A stretch of 64,000 nt of DNA from Sipunculus nudus (GCA_026874595.1 CM049318.1:3905741-3969740), one strand, 5' to 3'. Shown: positions 35,800-50,200, numbered from the stretch's first letter. The notes: a model not told the origin generated them from the letters alone. A program made the numbers and translations.

Positions 35800-37010
35800 G
35801 TCCTGTCATACTAATCTTTATTCTTTATGAGTGGCGAATTGACTTTTGTTTTCATACGCAGTCGCACGCACAATTTTGCAAGTTTTACGTACGTAGGCAT
35901 GCACATTACGTCGGATAATTTTGTGCATGTTGTTACGCAGGTCATAAGTCAAATACGCAGCGCATCAGTCCCGCATCGGTCGAGCGCGGCACGAGTACGC
36001 TATGTGTTCGAGGGGGATGAGCGGTTCATACGCGGTAATACTCTGACCTCCCGGCACGCACCACGTCAGCGTATGAGCCACGTATATTACACGTACATAC
36101 AACTCACGCTGAATGAAGTCACAGCGAATGCCGACGTTTTGCAAGAATAGTACCGTTCGTCATGCGATCAGGAAGCGCATTGTACTTTTTTGCAACTTAT
36201 GAGAAACGCACATATAGCGTACAGAAGGCGTACCCTCCAGATTTGGTATAAATACGATGACTCCTGTAGACTCCATGATGAATACTAGGCCTTTGAATTG
36301 ATAAGGGGTCTTCGATTCAAATTGATTTTTGCCTTTTAATTCGATTCTCTTTTCGATTATTGTATACCTTCGAAATATTCTGCCAGGGACGTATATCTAC
36401 AAAAATTTAATCCCATATGTTGGTATAAGATTTATATTATTATATACCTGAGAATTTATGCATACCCAAATAATATTTAACTCTTCTCATCATTCATTGT
36501 GTTAACATCTAATGAAGGATATAAGATGACTTTCTTTGTTAAAACAGTGCTACTTTATCATGTATGCTGATAAACTCTTCCTAGGTAAGTGCTAGAGACC
36601 AAAAAGGTATGAAAATGAAAGAAAATGCGATAATTGATATTAATCGATTATTTCATGCCGATTCGATAATCAATTATTGACTGGCTTCGCTTCAATGCAT
36701 CAAGTAATACAGCCCTAATGAATACGCTCTGCGTTCGTTGGATGTGCGTCAGGCATGCAGTCGACATATATCGGGTGCGTCCGGAATACGCTCGACATGC
36801 GCACTACATACATAAGCAGCTATTCGCAGCAAGAAAACGTGGTGTTGCGCACTGCATACGCAACTCATACGCACCTCATACGCAATGTCTGCGCTGAATT
36901 CGTTACTAAAACGCTAGATGTGCGTCGCACATACGTCAACGTAATCGTGAATTTTCGAACTTTTGAGCGTATACGGCTGCGTTTCGAAAAATTCTAAAGA
37001 GGAACTCATA
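35800..37010. other. CpG-rich, TACGCA-rich segment upstream of gene A
   Basis: Dense in CATACGCA, TACGTA and GTGCGTCGCAC words, unlike the surrounding AT-rich DNA. The two flanks look loosely inverted, which suggests an old foldback-type element. A promoter-associated CpG cluster of gene A is the alternative, since its start is only 0.3-1.4 kb away. No conserved gene is present. Confidence 0.4.
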
Positions 37011-38491
37011 AGGACTTGATATAACGTCAAGGAATGTGATATCTGAACTGACAATTGCTCATTTTCTTTCTTATTTCTTAAATGAAGTATTTCAGGCCAC
37101 AATTTACTTCACGTTTCTGGCGAATCTTAGCCGTGAATACATGACTCAGTAGGTATTTACAATATTGGGCTGGTCCGCCTAACTAGAGTCGTGATACAAG
37201 CCATGATGGGAAATTTACTGCAGCACTCACAGATCTTGTCGCATTTGATCGTGGTAAACAACCAATAATCTTCACAATAGGCTACGAACCATGATTAAAT
37301 CCAAAACTCTCGCACATGAAATCGAAAATACGTCTCTTTGGTAACAAGTCTTTTCCTGTATCGCGTACAAGTTGGCTGCGTCGAGTAACCAGTGCGAGCG
37401 ATGTTTGCATTTACTCGGGCAGTATTCAACGAACATGTAGAGGTTATCACCTACGTGCTGAGTTAAGACGAATGTTTTCTTGCACATGGTAGGTGTTGTT
37501 AGAAAATAGACTAAATTAACTAACGATTGGTCTGGTTTATGTCAAGTGACAGCGTACTTATGGGCAATGAGGCATTGTCAAAAATGATGAAAAAATTTGC
37601 ATCCTCATAGCGCCTTTACAGTGGTGTCCTCGTTTAAGGATGCAAAGGCACTCCACGCTAAGTACGCTGGCCGTGGACTCTCTTATGTTTGAGAAGAAAT
37701 GGCGTTTGGTGAACCTTCGCTAACACTGATATCACTGTATCAGCTTATGTTTCGTAAACTTTTTTAATGTAATGACTTGGAATTTATGAAATGAATTTTT
37801 TTAGTTTGCCAAGAAAACACAAATATTTGCTTAAAATCTTGAATTGATGTAAATGATCAATACGAAAAAAATAGTGAATTTTCTAAACCTTTAAGAACTC
37901 ATTAAGGGAAACTGTGCCATAGCAAATATTAGCAACATAACCGATGACCTGGCTTTCATTTGTAAAAACAAGAAACAAAAATGATCCACGATAAATGGGA
38001 GCAGCGAATCCTTGGAACAATAAATGTTTGTATGGCTATACCAGGTATTTTAACACGGGTGCAGGAACTACTAAAAATACGATTTAATTTTAGCAGGGGG
38101 CCCGAGGAAAGGAGATCAAGCGATTTAGGGGTTGGCATAAGTATGTGGCTTCTGGACATCTGGCATGAAGAGAAGTTCGACAGCCATGATGCAGTCGGGG
38201 CGGTTGGCGGATCATAAGCATTCAAACTGGGTCAATAGGGACTACTTTAAGTTTTGACACTATCCATGCGGAAAACTGAACTGCAATCGATGTTCGTACT
38301 ATCATAACGATATCGCGATAAACAGAAGTCATTCTTAGGATGAAGCTATGGGTGAAAAAATATACATAACAAATTATATAAATGTCAGATAGAAGATTTT
38401 CACACCATCAAGTGTCATTTCATGGTCCTTCAGAATGGGACACATTTATTGAAAACTGAATGACAATCAGCTTTACTGGGGGGATAGTTAA
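37010..38491. other. Intergenic stretch without a recognised gene
   Basis: A minus-strand open frame at 37272-37487 (71 codons, eight cysteines or more, starting MCKKTFVLTQHVGD) has gene-like composition, but I recognise no family and no clear splice partners. The rest shows nothing. Confidence 0.3.
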
Positions 38492-41075
38492 TCTAGAAAC
38501 TTTAGCAAATTTAATCTAGAGAATTACCGAAATGATATCGCCTCATCTGTTATACTACAGAACGTATTCTATGAATCTAATATCGAAGTTGCATGGAACA
38601 GCTGGAAAACTGAGTTCCTAAATATCTGTAATAAACATGCGCCCATATGGTCTCGTAGGGTAAAACATAGAGATAACCCTTGGATGACACCGCAAATCCG
38701 TAGCATGATAAAGCTCAGAGACAGATTACACAGATGCGCTGTAAAACACAAATCTCACATTCTCTTCTTTAAGTATAGAAGAATGAGAAACATGGTAACT
38801 ACGCTTATAAGATCGACGAAAACTGCTTATTTCAGACATAACATCGATAATAACTATAATAATATCAAAGGTATGTGGAGCGCTCTTAAAAAAGTATTAC
38901 CTGGTTCCTCATCAGCTAAACTTGAAGATTGCGATATATCATGGGAAGAGTTTAATGAGTATTTCAGTACCATAGGTGATATATTAGCGGTAAATTTTAA
39001 GGCATCCGAAACCCGCCCAGTTCGGTCGTTGAATATTACAGAGTCCCGTTTCAAATTTTCTATATTACTATCGCAGGATATACAGAAAGATTTACTTGCA
39101 CTTCCACCTAAACACACTCTGGATATAATCGATATGGACATCACATTACTCCAAATGGCTTCGCAGCTCATTAGTCCTATGTTATGTTATCTATTTAATC
39201 TATCACTTTATAACGCCACGTACCCGCTTGACTGGAAAACAGCTCGAATTACTCCAGTATATAAAGGAAAAGGCGATAAAGCAAATAAGAGTAATTACAG
39301 ACCCATATCAATAATACCTCACGTTGCGAAACTATTTGAAAAAGCTGTACAAAGGCAACTAATCAGGTTTATCATAAATAGCAATAATATTTCAGAAAGT
39401 CAGCACGCATATCTGCCTGGAAAATCTACTGTAACAGCTCTTAGTAAATTTTCAAATGACGTATATAAAACTATAGATCAGGGTAAAGTTACTGCTGCTT
39501 GTTTTTTCGACCTAACCAAAGGATTTGAACCATAAATCATAAAAGATTATTGGAAAAGTTGTTCGTTTTTGGTTTTGATAAGAAAACAGTTGCCTGGTTT
39601 CAATCTTACCTCCATGATCGCCTACAGATCGTAAAATACAATAACAATCTATCCAATGCTGCTGTTGTTAATGTAGGTGTTCCTCAGGGTACGGTTCTCG
39701 GCCCAATTCTATTTTTGATATATATAAATGATCTTCCAAATGTGCTAAATACTGATGGTATTGTAATGTACGCTGATGATGTCACTGTATATTGCCATGG
39801 TAAAAATGCTGTAGAAGCTGAGATTAAATTACAGCGAGTAGTAAATCAAGTGACCACCTGGTACGACGAAAACCTGCTTACTCTGAATTATAAAAAATCT
39901 AATGTTATGCTACTTGGAAATCTTCATAGAATTGCTGATCACAAACTCAAGATATCAATATTAGATACAACATTACTTTGTTCTAATAAGATTAATCTAC
40001 TTGGTGTTATAATAGATGCTAATTTATCCTGGAAACCACATGTTCACTCTCTATCCAAAAAGCTATCTCAAAAGATAGGAGTTCTTTACCGAATATCTGT
40101 CTATGCAATCTCTTACTATGGTTTATGCAACTATAATTCAGCCTCATATTGACTATGCCCTAAGCATTTGGGGTTGTTCATTATTGTCTACCAATGATAC
40201 GGTACAGAAAATACAAAACAGAGCTGCCCGCATTATATCCAAAAACTATGACAGAAATGTTGATTCTATAACCATAGTAAATGAACTGGGTTGGTTGAAT
40301 ATACGTCAACGCTATATGTATTCTGTTGCAGTACTTATGTATAAATGTGTTTGTTCAATAGCTCTTGGTTTACAAGAGAATAATTTTCACTTTGTCAATG
40401 AAGCTCACAATCATCAAACCCGAGCTGCTGTGAGCAATGATTTAGTCGTTCCTAAACCTAGAACAAACTATCTGAAAAAATCCTTACTATAGATGGGGCC
40501 AAAAATATGGAATAGTTTATCAAATGAATCTAAGTCAGCCATAACTTGTGCATCTTGTAAGAGACGACTCAAATTGGAAATTTTAGCAACTGTATGTTCT
40601 ATATGACAAATGTTATATTTGCATAAATTTGCGTTTTATACATGTAGCACTCATTCTTCTATCATTTCATAGATCATACAATAACTAAATTAATTTCATA
40701 CGTATTTAACTGAATCTAACAAAGATCAGGTCCACAAATGCTAGAGATTATTGTAATATTATTGGTTCGTATGCCTCGCATATTTGCATGTATATATATA
40801 CTGATCTAATGTGATATTTTAGTTTACTCTTTCTGTCTATAGATGTATATATTGATATACTTTCTTTACTCTCTTAATATGCTTTTATGATTTGAGTCCA
40901 TATGTTCATGTTTATATTTTTAGTCATGGTATTATTTAATGCATTGTATTGATAGTTTAGTCATTGTATGTTTTATATGTACTGATACAGGGCACCAAGT
41001 AAGACCAGTTTAATTTAAACTGATTGGTTTTCCCTGTATAAACATAATGTAAATAAATAAATAAATAAATAAATG
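38492..41075 (+). mobile_element. Degenerate non-LTR retrotransposon (CR1/jockey-like LINE), 5' truncated
   Basis: Reverse transcriptase segments read in order on the + strand: a linker with [89 protein letters not shown] and LLGVIIDANLSWKPH. It is broken by a frameshift near 39520-39540, another near 40095-40115 and a stop at 40490-40492. No endonuclease domain is seen upstream of 38492. The 3' end is an (AAAT)n tail at 41050-41075. It lies between genes A and B. The clade is assigned from motif shape only. Confidence 0.88.
38684..40492 (+). pseudogene. Reverse transcriptase ORF of the LINE, frameshifted
   Basis: Three open segments (38684-39535, 39550-40152, 40103-40492) form one ancestral reverse transcriptase reading frame. 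The first ends where the FDLTK motif should run into the next helix, and the second ends soon after LYRIS. The YADD aspartates survive, but the frame is not continuous, so no active enzyme is expected. Confidence 0.88.
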
Positions 41076-41284
41076 AAATCGTAGGTGGAATGCATCTGGA
41101 TGCAGGATTAAGTAAAGAAACAGAGTTGTTTATTGTGAACACCGAGGAGCTATTGCCGTAAAAGAACGTCCAAGATTTAAGCTTCAAACCCTTGCGAGCG
41201 TAAATGCATCCGAGCTGACGTGCATGAAAAAAGGCTCCAAAACCCATACCTGCGTATATTCGCATGTGGCTGAAATCTGGTTTA

Positions 41285-42800
41285 GAACACTGAACATATA
41301 GATTTAATGAGCCTTTCCCTAAAATATTCCGATTTTACCGGGAATCCCCAAGTTCACGCTGACCAATGTGTAAAAAACGCTTTAAAGCGTGAAAGGCTTG
41401 TGCCTAACATGCGGTAAAAAGAGGGTATTTCTCCTAATAAGGGGGGGGGGTTGTTTCATCCCTTATCCTTATAACATGGATCTTTCCGTAGGTATATTTA
41501 CGGACAATCTGCTATATATTATTATAAAATTATAGACCGCATCCGTGTAAGCCACACACCAGTCGTGTAAGCAACATAACAGTCGTGTAAGCGACACAAC
41601 AGCAATGTAAGCCACACCACAGCGTGTGAGCCACATAACGACCGTCCAAGCCCCACAATGGTCGTTTAAGCCAAACAATAGTCGTGTAAGCCATACAACG
41701 ACGTGTAAGCCAAACAACGACCGTGTAAGCCATGTTATAGTCATTTTAGCCACACGACAGTCGTATAAGCCACGCGGTAGCCGTGAAGCCACATAACAGC
41801 CGCGTAAGCCACACAACAGCATTGTAAGCCACACGGTAGTCGTATAAGCCACACATTAGTCATGCATACCAAGTGTAAGCCATATAACAGCAGTGTAAGC
41901 CACACAACAGCGATGTTAGACACGCAGAAGTCGTATAAACCACAGAACATCTGTGTTGACCACACTACAGCAATGTAAGCCAAACAGTAGTCGTATAAGC
42001 CACTTTCCGGTCGTGTAAGAAAAAACTTGACTTTAGTGGGGAGCCGACTTTCTTGGATCATTTAATTTCAACACTAGAAAATTCACTTCGCAGAGATCTG
42101 AACACTGAGCATATAGACATAGTGAACCTTTCCCTAAAAGTTTCAAAGTTTGCCCGGAATCCCCGATGTCACGATAACTCAATGAGTAAAAACCGCTTCT
42201 GTGGCAATTTTTTTACATGTACACACACATGCGCAAATTCCCTTACGTGTACATGGAACAGGGTAAAAAAACAAAAACATGAATTATTTTCCACGCACAT
42301 ACGCGTACATAGATGAAAGGATTGGCCTTCAAATTCGGAAAAAGAGGATATTTTCTCCAAATAAGGGGAGGTGGTTTTATCCCTTTCACTGCATCCCCTG
42401 GACCCTTCCCTGGTAAAGCCCTTCCCACGGCCAAGTGAACTGACGGTGCTTGCGGACAATCTGCTATGTTGGGTTGGTCGTACTTTTATCTGTGTGAAAT
42501 TATAACCACGGCCGGGTAAGCCACACAGCAGCCGTACACGCCACAATACAGCCGTATAAGCCACACAACAGCCGTGTTAGCCATATAACAGCTCTGTAAG
42601 CCACACAATAGCCGTGGTAGCCGCACAATAGTCGTGTAAGCCACAAAACAGGTGTGTACGCCACTGAAGAGTCGCGTAAGCCAGAACAACAGTCGTTTAA
42701 GATACATAACAGCCATATAAGCCATTCATTATCCGTGTGAGAAACAAAATATGACTTGAGTAGTGAGCCGAATTTCTCAGCTAATTTCATCACTAGAATA
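41285..42800. repeat. Direct duplication of a ~0.7-0.8-kb block containing a ~20-bp minisatellite
   Basis: Block 1 (about 41285-42085) and block 2 (about 42095-42800) share GAACACTGAACATATAGA, CTTTCCCTAAAA, GGAATCCCC and ends with GACTT..GTGGGGAGCCGA and CACTAGAA. Each contains an array of units near GTCGTGTAAGCCACACAACA (about 41535-42030 and 42510-42740). Long minus-strand frames here arise from the array. Confidence 0.78.
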
Positions 42801-45800
42801 TACACTCTGGCTGTATATAGCTTATCTGGCAATGTAAATTTTTTTATTTCAAATTTAAGCAAGTTAATTATTTAATAACCAGTCCTTATTCCTTGGACCC
42901 TAAAGGAATAATAAATTGATTGAATCGGACGTAGCATAGTGATCAAGTGTGTCTTATCTTAATCACATCGTTTGACTATGGAAGGAAACGTCCCTGATGC
43001 ATTGATTTAAAATGACCCTACTTGGGATTACCGGGTAGATCTGTAATCTGTTCCAGATAAGCATCTACGATTCAAGATTACCCCTTCAATCCAGTTTTTT
43101 TATATCTATTTACTCTAAATCAATATTTATTTCTTCTGCATTTCCAAAATTAGTAAAAATCTTTGTATATCTTGTGTTTGCATGTAATGTGTCAGGTGAT
43201 TTGGTGAATATTAATATAATTAACAATATAATAAACATCTTATTTTTCTAATATTGATTCCATCTTTTATATCTCTTATATTTAATGCGGTTTATTGAAA
43301 AATAAAAATATTATTCGGCTAAATCAGCAAGGGAGTAACATGATGTTAGGTTCAAACTTCACTCGAGGATAATCGAGGTCGACTTAAGAATAGCGGGGGG
43401 GGGGACGTAACGTAAAAGGGGGAAAGGGATACGTGAAGTCTTATCAGCGGTTTGAATCCCGCGAATGCCCCAATAGCGAAATAGTAATAGAAATAGCAAA
43501 TACACAACTTACCTCTTTCCCTGACCAGCTTTCAACAAACGGTTGCTACACTGCCAAGTCTGTGTCCTGCAATGACCTTTCCCAAGGGCCAGTTTCATGC
43601 AGACCCAGATATAACATACAGTTACCCGTCTTTCCAACTATTTCACACAAACCAGGAAAAAAGTGAAGCCTTCATATACGGGCATAGACGCATGACGTTT
43701 GGACGTCAGTCACAAGATCATAAACAAAACTATTTTCCTTCTGACAAAAGGTCCAGAAGTTAATAAATGGTTCGTACAACACATATCAGGTTTCACAGGT
43801 TCCAGATGGGAGTTCTGATTCTCACAGTTTAATATATAAACCTATTTAGGGATTCATCATTGTATTCAGCTGCATTCATCCCGCCGGAAACTAGAGGAGG
43901 TTTTGCCTATAACGATATTTATAAAATCATTCCATCTATTGCATAAACACCATCTGTGGCTCTGGCCAGGCCATTAGAAAAACTCATATGCATACGCTGG
44001 TACATAGATCCGGGAAAGTTTTTATAGGTTAGAGTGTTTTCTCATTTATAATGTTCATTGATTATATTAAACGTAACATATACCTAAAATCATTAGCTTA
44101 TTGTGTCTGAATATGTTGTTATATTTAGTTTTAGTATTTTTATACGAATATGATTCTAAACCATTTTAATAAGGTTCCGCGTTTCCGGTCTGGCCATTCA
44201 GACTCACAAATGGAGTCATACTTCAGATCACTAATCAAATTAAAGACAAAGCTCATACTATTAGGGTCTACATATTATAAAATTTAATCAAATGTGTTGA
44301 CCTTTTTGTCGAACTCACTACATTGAAACCTGATTGAAAATTGAGATGTGTATTTGTCATAAAAATCACGAGGTTACCGATCGTAAAAACATATACATTA
44401 TTGATAATAGGTGCCGGTTTACTTGAATTGCGACATGCGACTTGCAATATCCACTTTTAAGTCTGTACGCAAAATGGCAGCCCCCTTGAGAGGTTTCAAT
44501 TATTTTGTTAGGTCAGGCTTTGATAAGGGCACGCATATACGATAGGAAAATACTTGGAGGATGGTCTTGAGGAGGGACCTTATCATCTGCGGAGAGAGCC
44601 CGGTGCCCATTGGAACCGAATCTTTCAAGTAGAAGCAGGGAGAACGCTTTGGGGATGACGGCACCCCAATCCATTAATTATAGTAGGAAAGTAAAAAAGT
44701 ATTGTCTCTTTAACCAAATAAAAAAAAAAAAAAATGACATGAAACACGACACGAAAGCGTTTTACATGCTTTATTTCAGAGACATCACACGCGTGTACTT
44801 ATTAGGTTCAATGTTGTTCCTGTATGCGTGGTTCATAGATGACCCAGTAATGAAAGAAGTCTGTGTGTACCATGGTACCGGCCGGCAGGAAAGTTATGGC
44901 CTCATGGCTGTATGACTATGGGATCTCTGGAAAAAAGAGGACACGTGCACTGAGGACATGATATATGTTATACATACATTTAACAATAAATGTATTAGCT
45001 TTTCTGGTATCTTTCCATTTCAACCCGCGTGGCCAACACAAGAAGATATTCACGTATCCTGACAAGCACAATACGTCTACGTTAAGCAACTAACCACTGC
45101 ATTAAGGGTATGCAAACAAACGGAAATTGATGACACTGTTTAATCTGATTTATTTTATTCTACATTTTTAAATTAATTTTATTGAAAGAAACTATATAAA
45201 TAATGCAGACCTAGACATACATAAAAATACATATACATATATATTATGCAAAAAAATGACACAAATAAGACAAAAAAGAACGTGTATGCTAACATGTCAC
45301 GTATAATGATACTTCCATTCATGAAAGTGATACCATATCTTGTTTGTAAAGCTTAATAAAAAGATACAGATGTGTAAGACGGGTCATAACAAATAAAAAA
45401 ATAGATATTTATAAATTCCATTTTTTTTTGTAAATGTAAAAACTTATATATAGGGTCCCCATCTTGTTCGACTATTGGTTCTATCGCATTTTGTTGCAAT
45501 GCTTTTTTTTGCAAAGCAATGCTATAAATGTATATATGACCTACATTTTCAAGCTGTTGAAGATGGCGTTATATTACTGCCTTAAGGGCGATTTTTAGAG
45601 CAGACTAACGATTTTTTAGACCACCTGAGTTCTTTCTTCATACTTAACTAAAATGCAATCATGAAAAGACCAGTTTTTTTCCGGTGGTTTTGTATATCTG
45701 TTTTATTTGTAATTCCAGCTCTATGACATGTTTAACTGCCAACAATGTAGTACCTATCCTTTAAGTGAGAGTGGAACTTTACTACTTCAGACAGAATTTC

Positions 45801-47130
45801 ATAACATATATTCATATGTTTAAAGTTATATTTACCCCAAATCTCAAATACTTCCTTTCAGAATGGAGGACATGTATTTCTGAAGTAGTAAACGTCATCC
45901 GATTTTAAATTAATTCAAGTATTTGTCTCAATCCTTTCTCTATTGGTCCAGAAACATATTACTTGACCACAATCTTATTCACTAAGTTGATTACATTCTA
46001 CTAAATCAGTTGAATCGCTTTAAAGTAATTATATTGTTATGATCATAATTTTAAATTACTTAAAACTTGATCTTTAATTTTCATGTCAATTGGAAGGTTC
46101 TGCAAACGTATCTGTACATTGGGCCACTTATGTATACCAATTTATCACATTTATCAAATTAAATATGCACTTATTATAATGAGAGCAAGTGCTTACATTA
46201 AAGTGCCATTTCTAAAAATGAACACATAAATGCACAGTACATTTACCGTACTTGAAATCATCAGTAACAATTGTTAAAAAAACCCTGGTCATATGTTATC
46301 TGTTAGTTTGTTTATAGATAACATGTGGCCATGGGATTTTAAACAGTTGCTACTGATGGTAAATTGCCCTCTACAATACGGTCACACAGCTATATATCTC
46401 CATATGTAGAGAGCGACAGATTGGTTAAGCTGCCCAAACGATTCATATAGTCGTCTGTACATAATACTGTGTCATTCATGCAATAATTGATGCAATGTAT
46501 TCATACATAATAATAAGTATAATGTGTGAACGTTAACAACATGAAAAATATAATATTAATCCTGTAAATATATTGTTTAAAGTATACTGTTCATCGGGAC
46601 ATAAAGCAGACATTTCATACATGTATATGCAGTACGTATGCATATTCAGTTAGAAAACAGACGCCTGTGATTCCATTAATAAGTGTACATGGGTATACGG
46701 TACGTATGTAGCGAAATCGGACCTGTACGGTACAGGGCTGCTTGTGCAAGAACAATACAGTATCTCTGTCGCAAAAATTTGGTTTAGTGTTAATCATACG
46801 CATACGACCTGCATACGCATATTCGGGATCACTCCAAGAGAATAAAATGTATAATAAAATTATTGGTTGCTTAAAATCATGTACCATATGACATTTTCAT
46901 ATAAAAATGAATATGAATAAGAACGTTACACCTGGTTTAAAATAATATATACTTCGTGGATCTAATATTAATTCTAAATGACTTTTAGGCTGATTTGTAT
47001 TCAAGGGGATGTTGTCAGGGATGCTACCTTAACACAAATAAATAAAACCTGCTATGACGTCATTGTGCCTTTATTTTAAACTTGAATCAAAGATTTAAGA
47101 GAATATAAGTTTTATAAAGCAGAGACTTAC
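42800..47130. other. Intergenic / 3' region of gene B, last exon not found
   Basis: AT-rich, with poly-G near 43395 and poly-A near 44723. The terminal exon and poly-A site of gene B should lie here or nearer gene A. I could not choose a credible exon. Open frames at 44610-44915 (+) and 46615-46887 (-) show no domain. Confidence 0.5.
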
Positions 47131-47241
47131 TTATCTGACAGTTGACACCCATCCATCCTGCATCACATCCACACCTGTATCCGTCGCACAGGTCATAGCA
47201 GGTCCCGTGAACACAGGGGTTGGACAGACACTCCTTGATAT
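47131..47241 (-). CDS. Gene B EGF-like module 14 (calcium-binding type, seven cysteines)
   Basis: 111 bp, phase 1-1, donor GTAAGT. D-IKEC at the start and [10 protein letters not shown], which fits the hydroxylation pattern with an extra cysteine, just as in gene A module 3. End [10 protein letters not shown]. This is the last gene B exon I can support. The 387-bp 5' intron holds nothing. Confidence 0.9.
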   Translation of the reverse strand: MSRSVCPTPVFTGPAMTCATDTGVDVMQDGWVSTVR

Positions 47242-50200
47242 CTAGAGTGGCAGTGGAGTTTAAGTAGAAAGACACACAATAGAGGAAAAACAAAATCAGT
47301 TTTTATTTAGATATTGTCATTTGATTTAAAATCATACCACGAAAAAAAAGTCTTAATGTTACTGGGTGCAAACTATTTAAAATTTTCTTAAAATGTTAAG
47401 CTAATTAAAAAAAGATAAAAAATATGTAAACCTTCAGCAAGAACGGTTAGATTTAAAATAATTTATATTTTATGGGGTCTATTATGAATTTACATCTACT
47501 TTTGGATTGATCTAAGTAGTTTTTTTTTTACAATTATGCTACCTTAAGACGTGAGAGCAGATCTTAAAGGTTGTATGGAAGTTTTACCATAATAATTTTA
47601 GGTATCGAATGCTTAAGATCTGACGTACCTGTTTGACAATGTTTGCCGGTGTAACCACGATGACACTCACATTTGTAGCCACTAGGGCTGTTCTTACATT
47701 GTCCGTTAAAGCAAGGATTGCTTTGGCAGTGGTTAATCGCTGTAAAAGAAATATCATTACATATTTTAATATATTACATATAATTACAGTTAAGCAACAT
47801 TAATTTTCATTTTCTTCATTCATGGCGTTTGATATAATTTCCATACATGGAATATAACAACAACATATGCTCATATATTTTATTGACTGCATACAGTGTT
47901 AATATACAAGCTTTTGTCGTCTTGTATTATTTTGTAAATGTGTGACCCCAGAAAGGAATATATATTGATTATTTTTGATTGACTGGGAAACGTTTTTCCG
48001 AAACATAGAACTGGTTCAATGGTCAATGACAGAAAAAAGACAAAATAGAACTGACAACTGACAACCCTTTGGCAAAAAGCTTTTGGCACATTCCGAAATT
48101 GTTGCAAATTTAAAACTGTTGTAATTAGCATTATAAATTATCTTATTTTGTAGCTAACAAAAACAAGTTCAAATATCTTCATCATTTGTGCTATTTCGTA
48201 TTTAAATGAGATCAGCTTAAACTTCATGATTTATTTATTTTAAGATTCTAATTTAACTTATCGTCTGTGTCATGGACCATTCTTCATGTACCTACCCTAA
48301 ACATATCCGGCCATTCATAAATAAGACCCCCCCCCCGTAGGAAGAATAGGCTTATTGGGGTTGATGGTTTATTTATATATATGTATTCGGTTTTAAACCA
48401 CTGTAGGTGGACCTAGTTATGTCCCCAAGATTGCAAAACTATCAATTTCTGTTTTTTTTTCCTTTAATTTTTTGTTTGCGCTAGATATGAAATATGGCCG
48501 ATTGTTCATAGCTGAAGCTTGGACACAATATAAGTTCTAGGCCACGAATTTGAACTTATATTTGTTTTTGCCCTAGACCTTATTCCCAAGGCCATAAACT
48601 CCATATACCATTCCCTATTATCGTTCAGTTGGGGAGGCTTCCAGAGATCGCTCCACGTATGCATACATCTAGTTATATTAATTCTAAGGCTATGAGGACG
48701 TAACTGAGCCTGTGCCTACGACAATGCCTTGTGGCTAGTGTGGATGGACTAGCCCCCAGATTTCAGAACATACATTGTCTTATGTGCTGTCATGTAGCGA
48801 CAGTAAAGTTTATCGACTGGGTCAGTCGATATACAACTACCCATAAAAGATAAAAGAGAACAAAACATGACCGAGTTTGTCAGTGTCGGTCTCAATTTGA
48901 GCCGGTAGCTTATTACGCAGATTCATGTCGTTCGACGTTTGGTATTTAACGTAAAACGGGACATGTCGTCGGCCAGTAGTTATATCCCATAATGTCACGA
49001 TATTTGCGAAGTACAGCGACTTTCTTTGTTCTTTGCCGCGCGATCACCGGACCTGGCACAACTATCAGGCTCCGCGTTGGAATTTTGCGGGATCATCTGG
49101 CTTAAAAAGGCGATAGCAAGATGACCTTTACATTCGACAAATGAGTTTCTCGTGTTGATATTTTGCCGATATGATTTTTTTGTGCGATTATATGGATAAT
49201 TTGTTGATATGTCAAAGAACTGATCGACGCCGATTCAGTATCACGCAATAACCCAACAATTAAGTTTCCTCTACCACTGAATTGGCGGTTTATGTACCCG
49301 GTTCACGATGAACATATAAACTGTAAGTATCAATCATCGACAGATGCACTTGTTTAATTTCATTAGACGGGCCCCTGTTTCTACCACATGTAAATATGCT
49401 AATTTATGGTTAAAATGTGTTTCACTTAATCTCACCTCTACCATACCTGTCTCGCAGTAAGTTCCGATGTATCCTTGGTCACAGTTACAGACGTAATGGT
49501 TTATTTTGTCTGTGCACGAACCATGGACGCACGGATTAGAAGCACACTCATTAATGTCTGAAATAAGAAGAGTTTACAATAATACTAACACAACATTACA
49601 TTTAACATAGTAGAACTAACTCATTATAGAATACATGGTTTATCTTTCATTATAAAGTGCGTAGTTTAGACACCTTGTAAGCAAAAACCATGCACCATTC
49701 TCAGAAATTCTCAAAAGGATTTTGTTATGATAATCCCAGGTTTTCCCAAGCTATGCCTATTTAAGCTACCCTTGTTGAAATGTCATTTTCAAAAGTCTTA
49801 ATTATTTCTCCTTCTCTTCTGGCCTAATGAGTTTAGGTTACCCAAATATCAGGTTACCGCCGCGCTGTATGGATTACCTCTTTGTTGATTTAACTAATTA
49901 GTAAATTCTCATGCTTTTAACTCGTGATATATTTAAATAAACTACGTGAGAGGTACGAAATCTAAAAGCTTGAATCAATATTTGAGATGTAGTTGTCGAA
50001 AAAAAATCAATAAAATTATCGATTATATTTATGATGACAGGTGCACTTCATCTTAACTCTAAACAAATTACTTGCCGGCAAAAGAAACAATACCTTTGAA
50101 GGGGTATTCTTAAATCGCATGAGGGGGGGGGGGGGGCGGTGAATAAATTTCAAATGACCCCCGGGGTTATTGTGAAAATTATTATTAATTACCAGCAGGT

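Noticed and set aside
41469-42862. Several long minus-strand frames rich in WLTRLLCGL-type sequence
   Set aside because: They come from the ~20-bp minisatellite and recur every 60 bp. No start context or domain is present.
43510-43590. Possible terminal exon of gene B with acceptor TTGCAG and a short tail before a stop
   Set aside because: The predicted tail is about ten residues with no supporting motif. A GTAAGT donor follows, so the evidence is ambiguous.
35540-47131. Genes A and B as one single gene
   Set aside because: A signal peptide with its own upstream acceptor at 35540 in the middle would be hard to explain, and VWA plus lysozyme-like exons sit downstream of the gene B EGFs.
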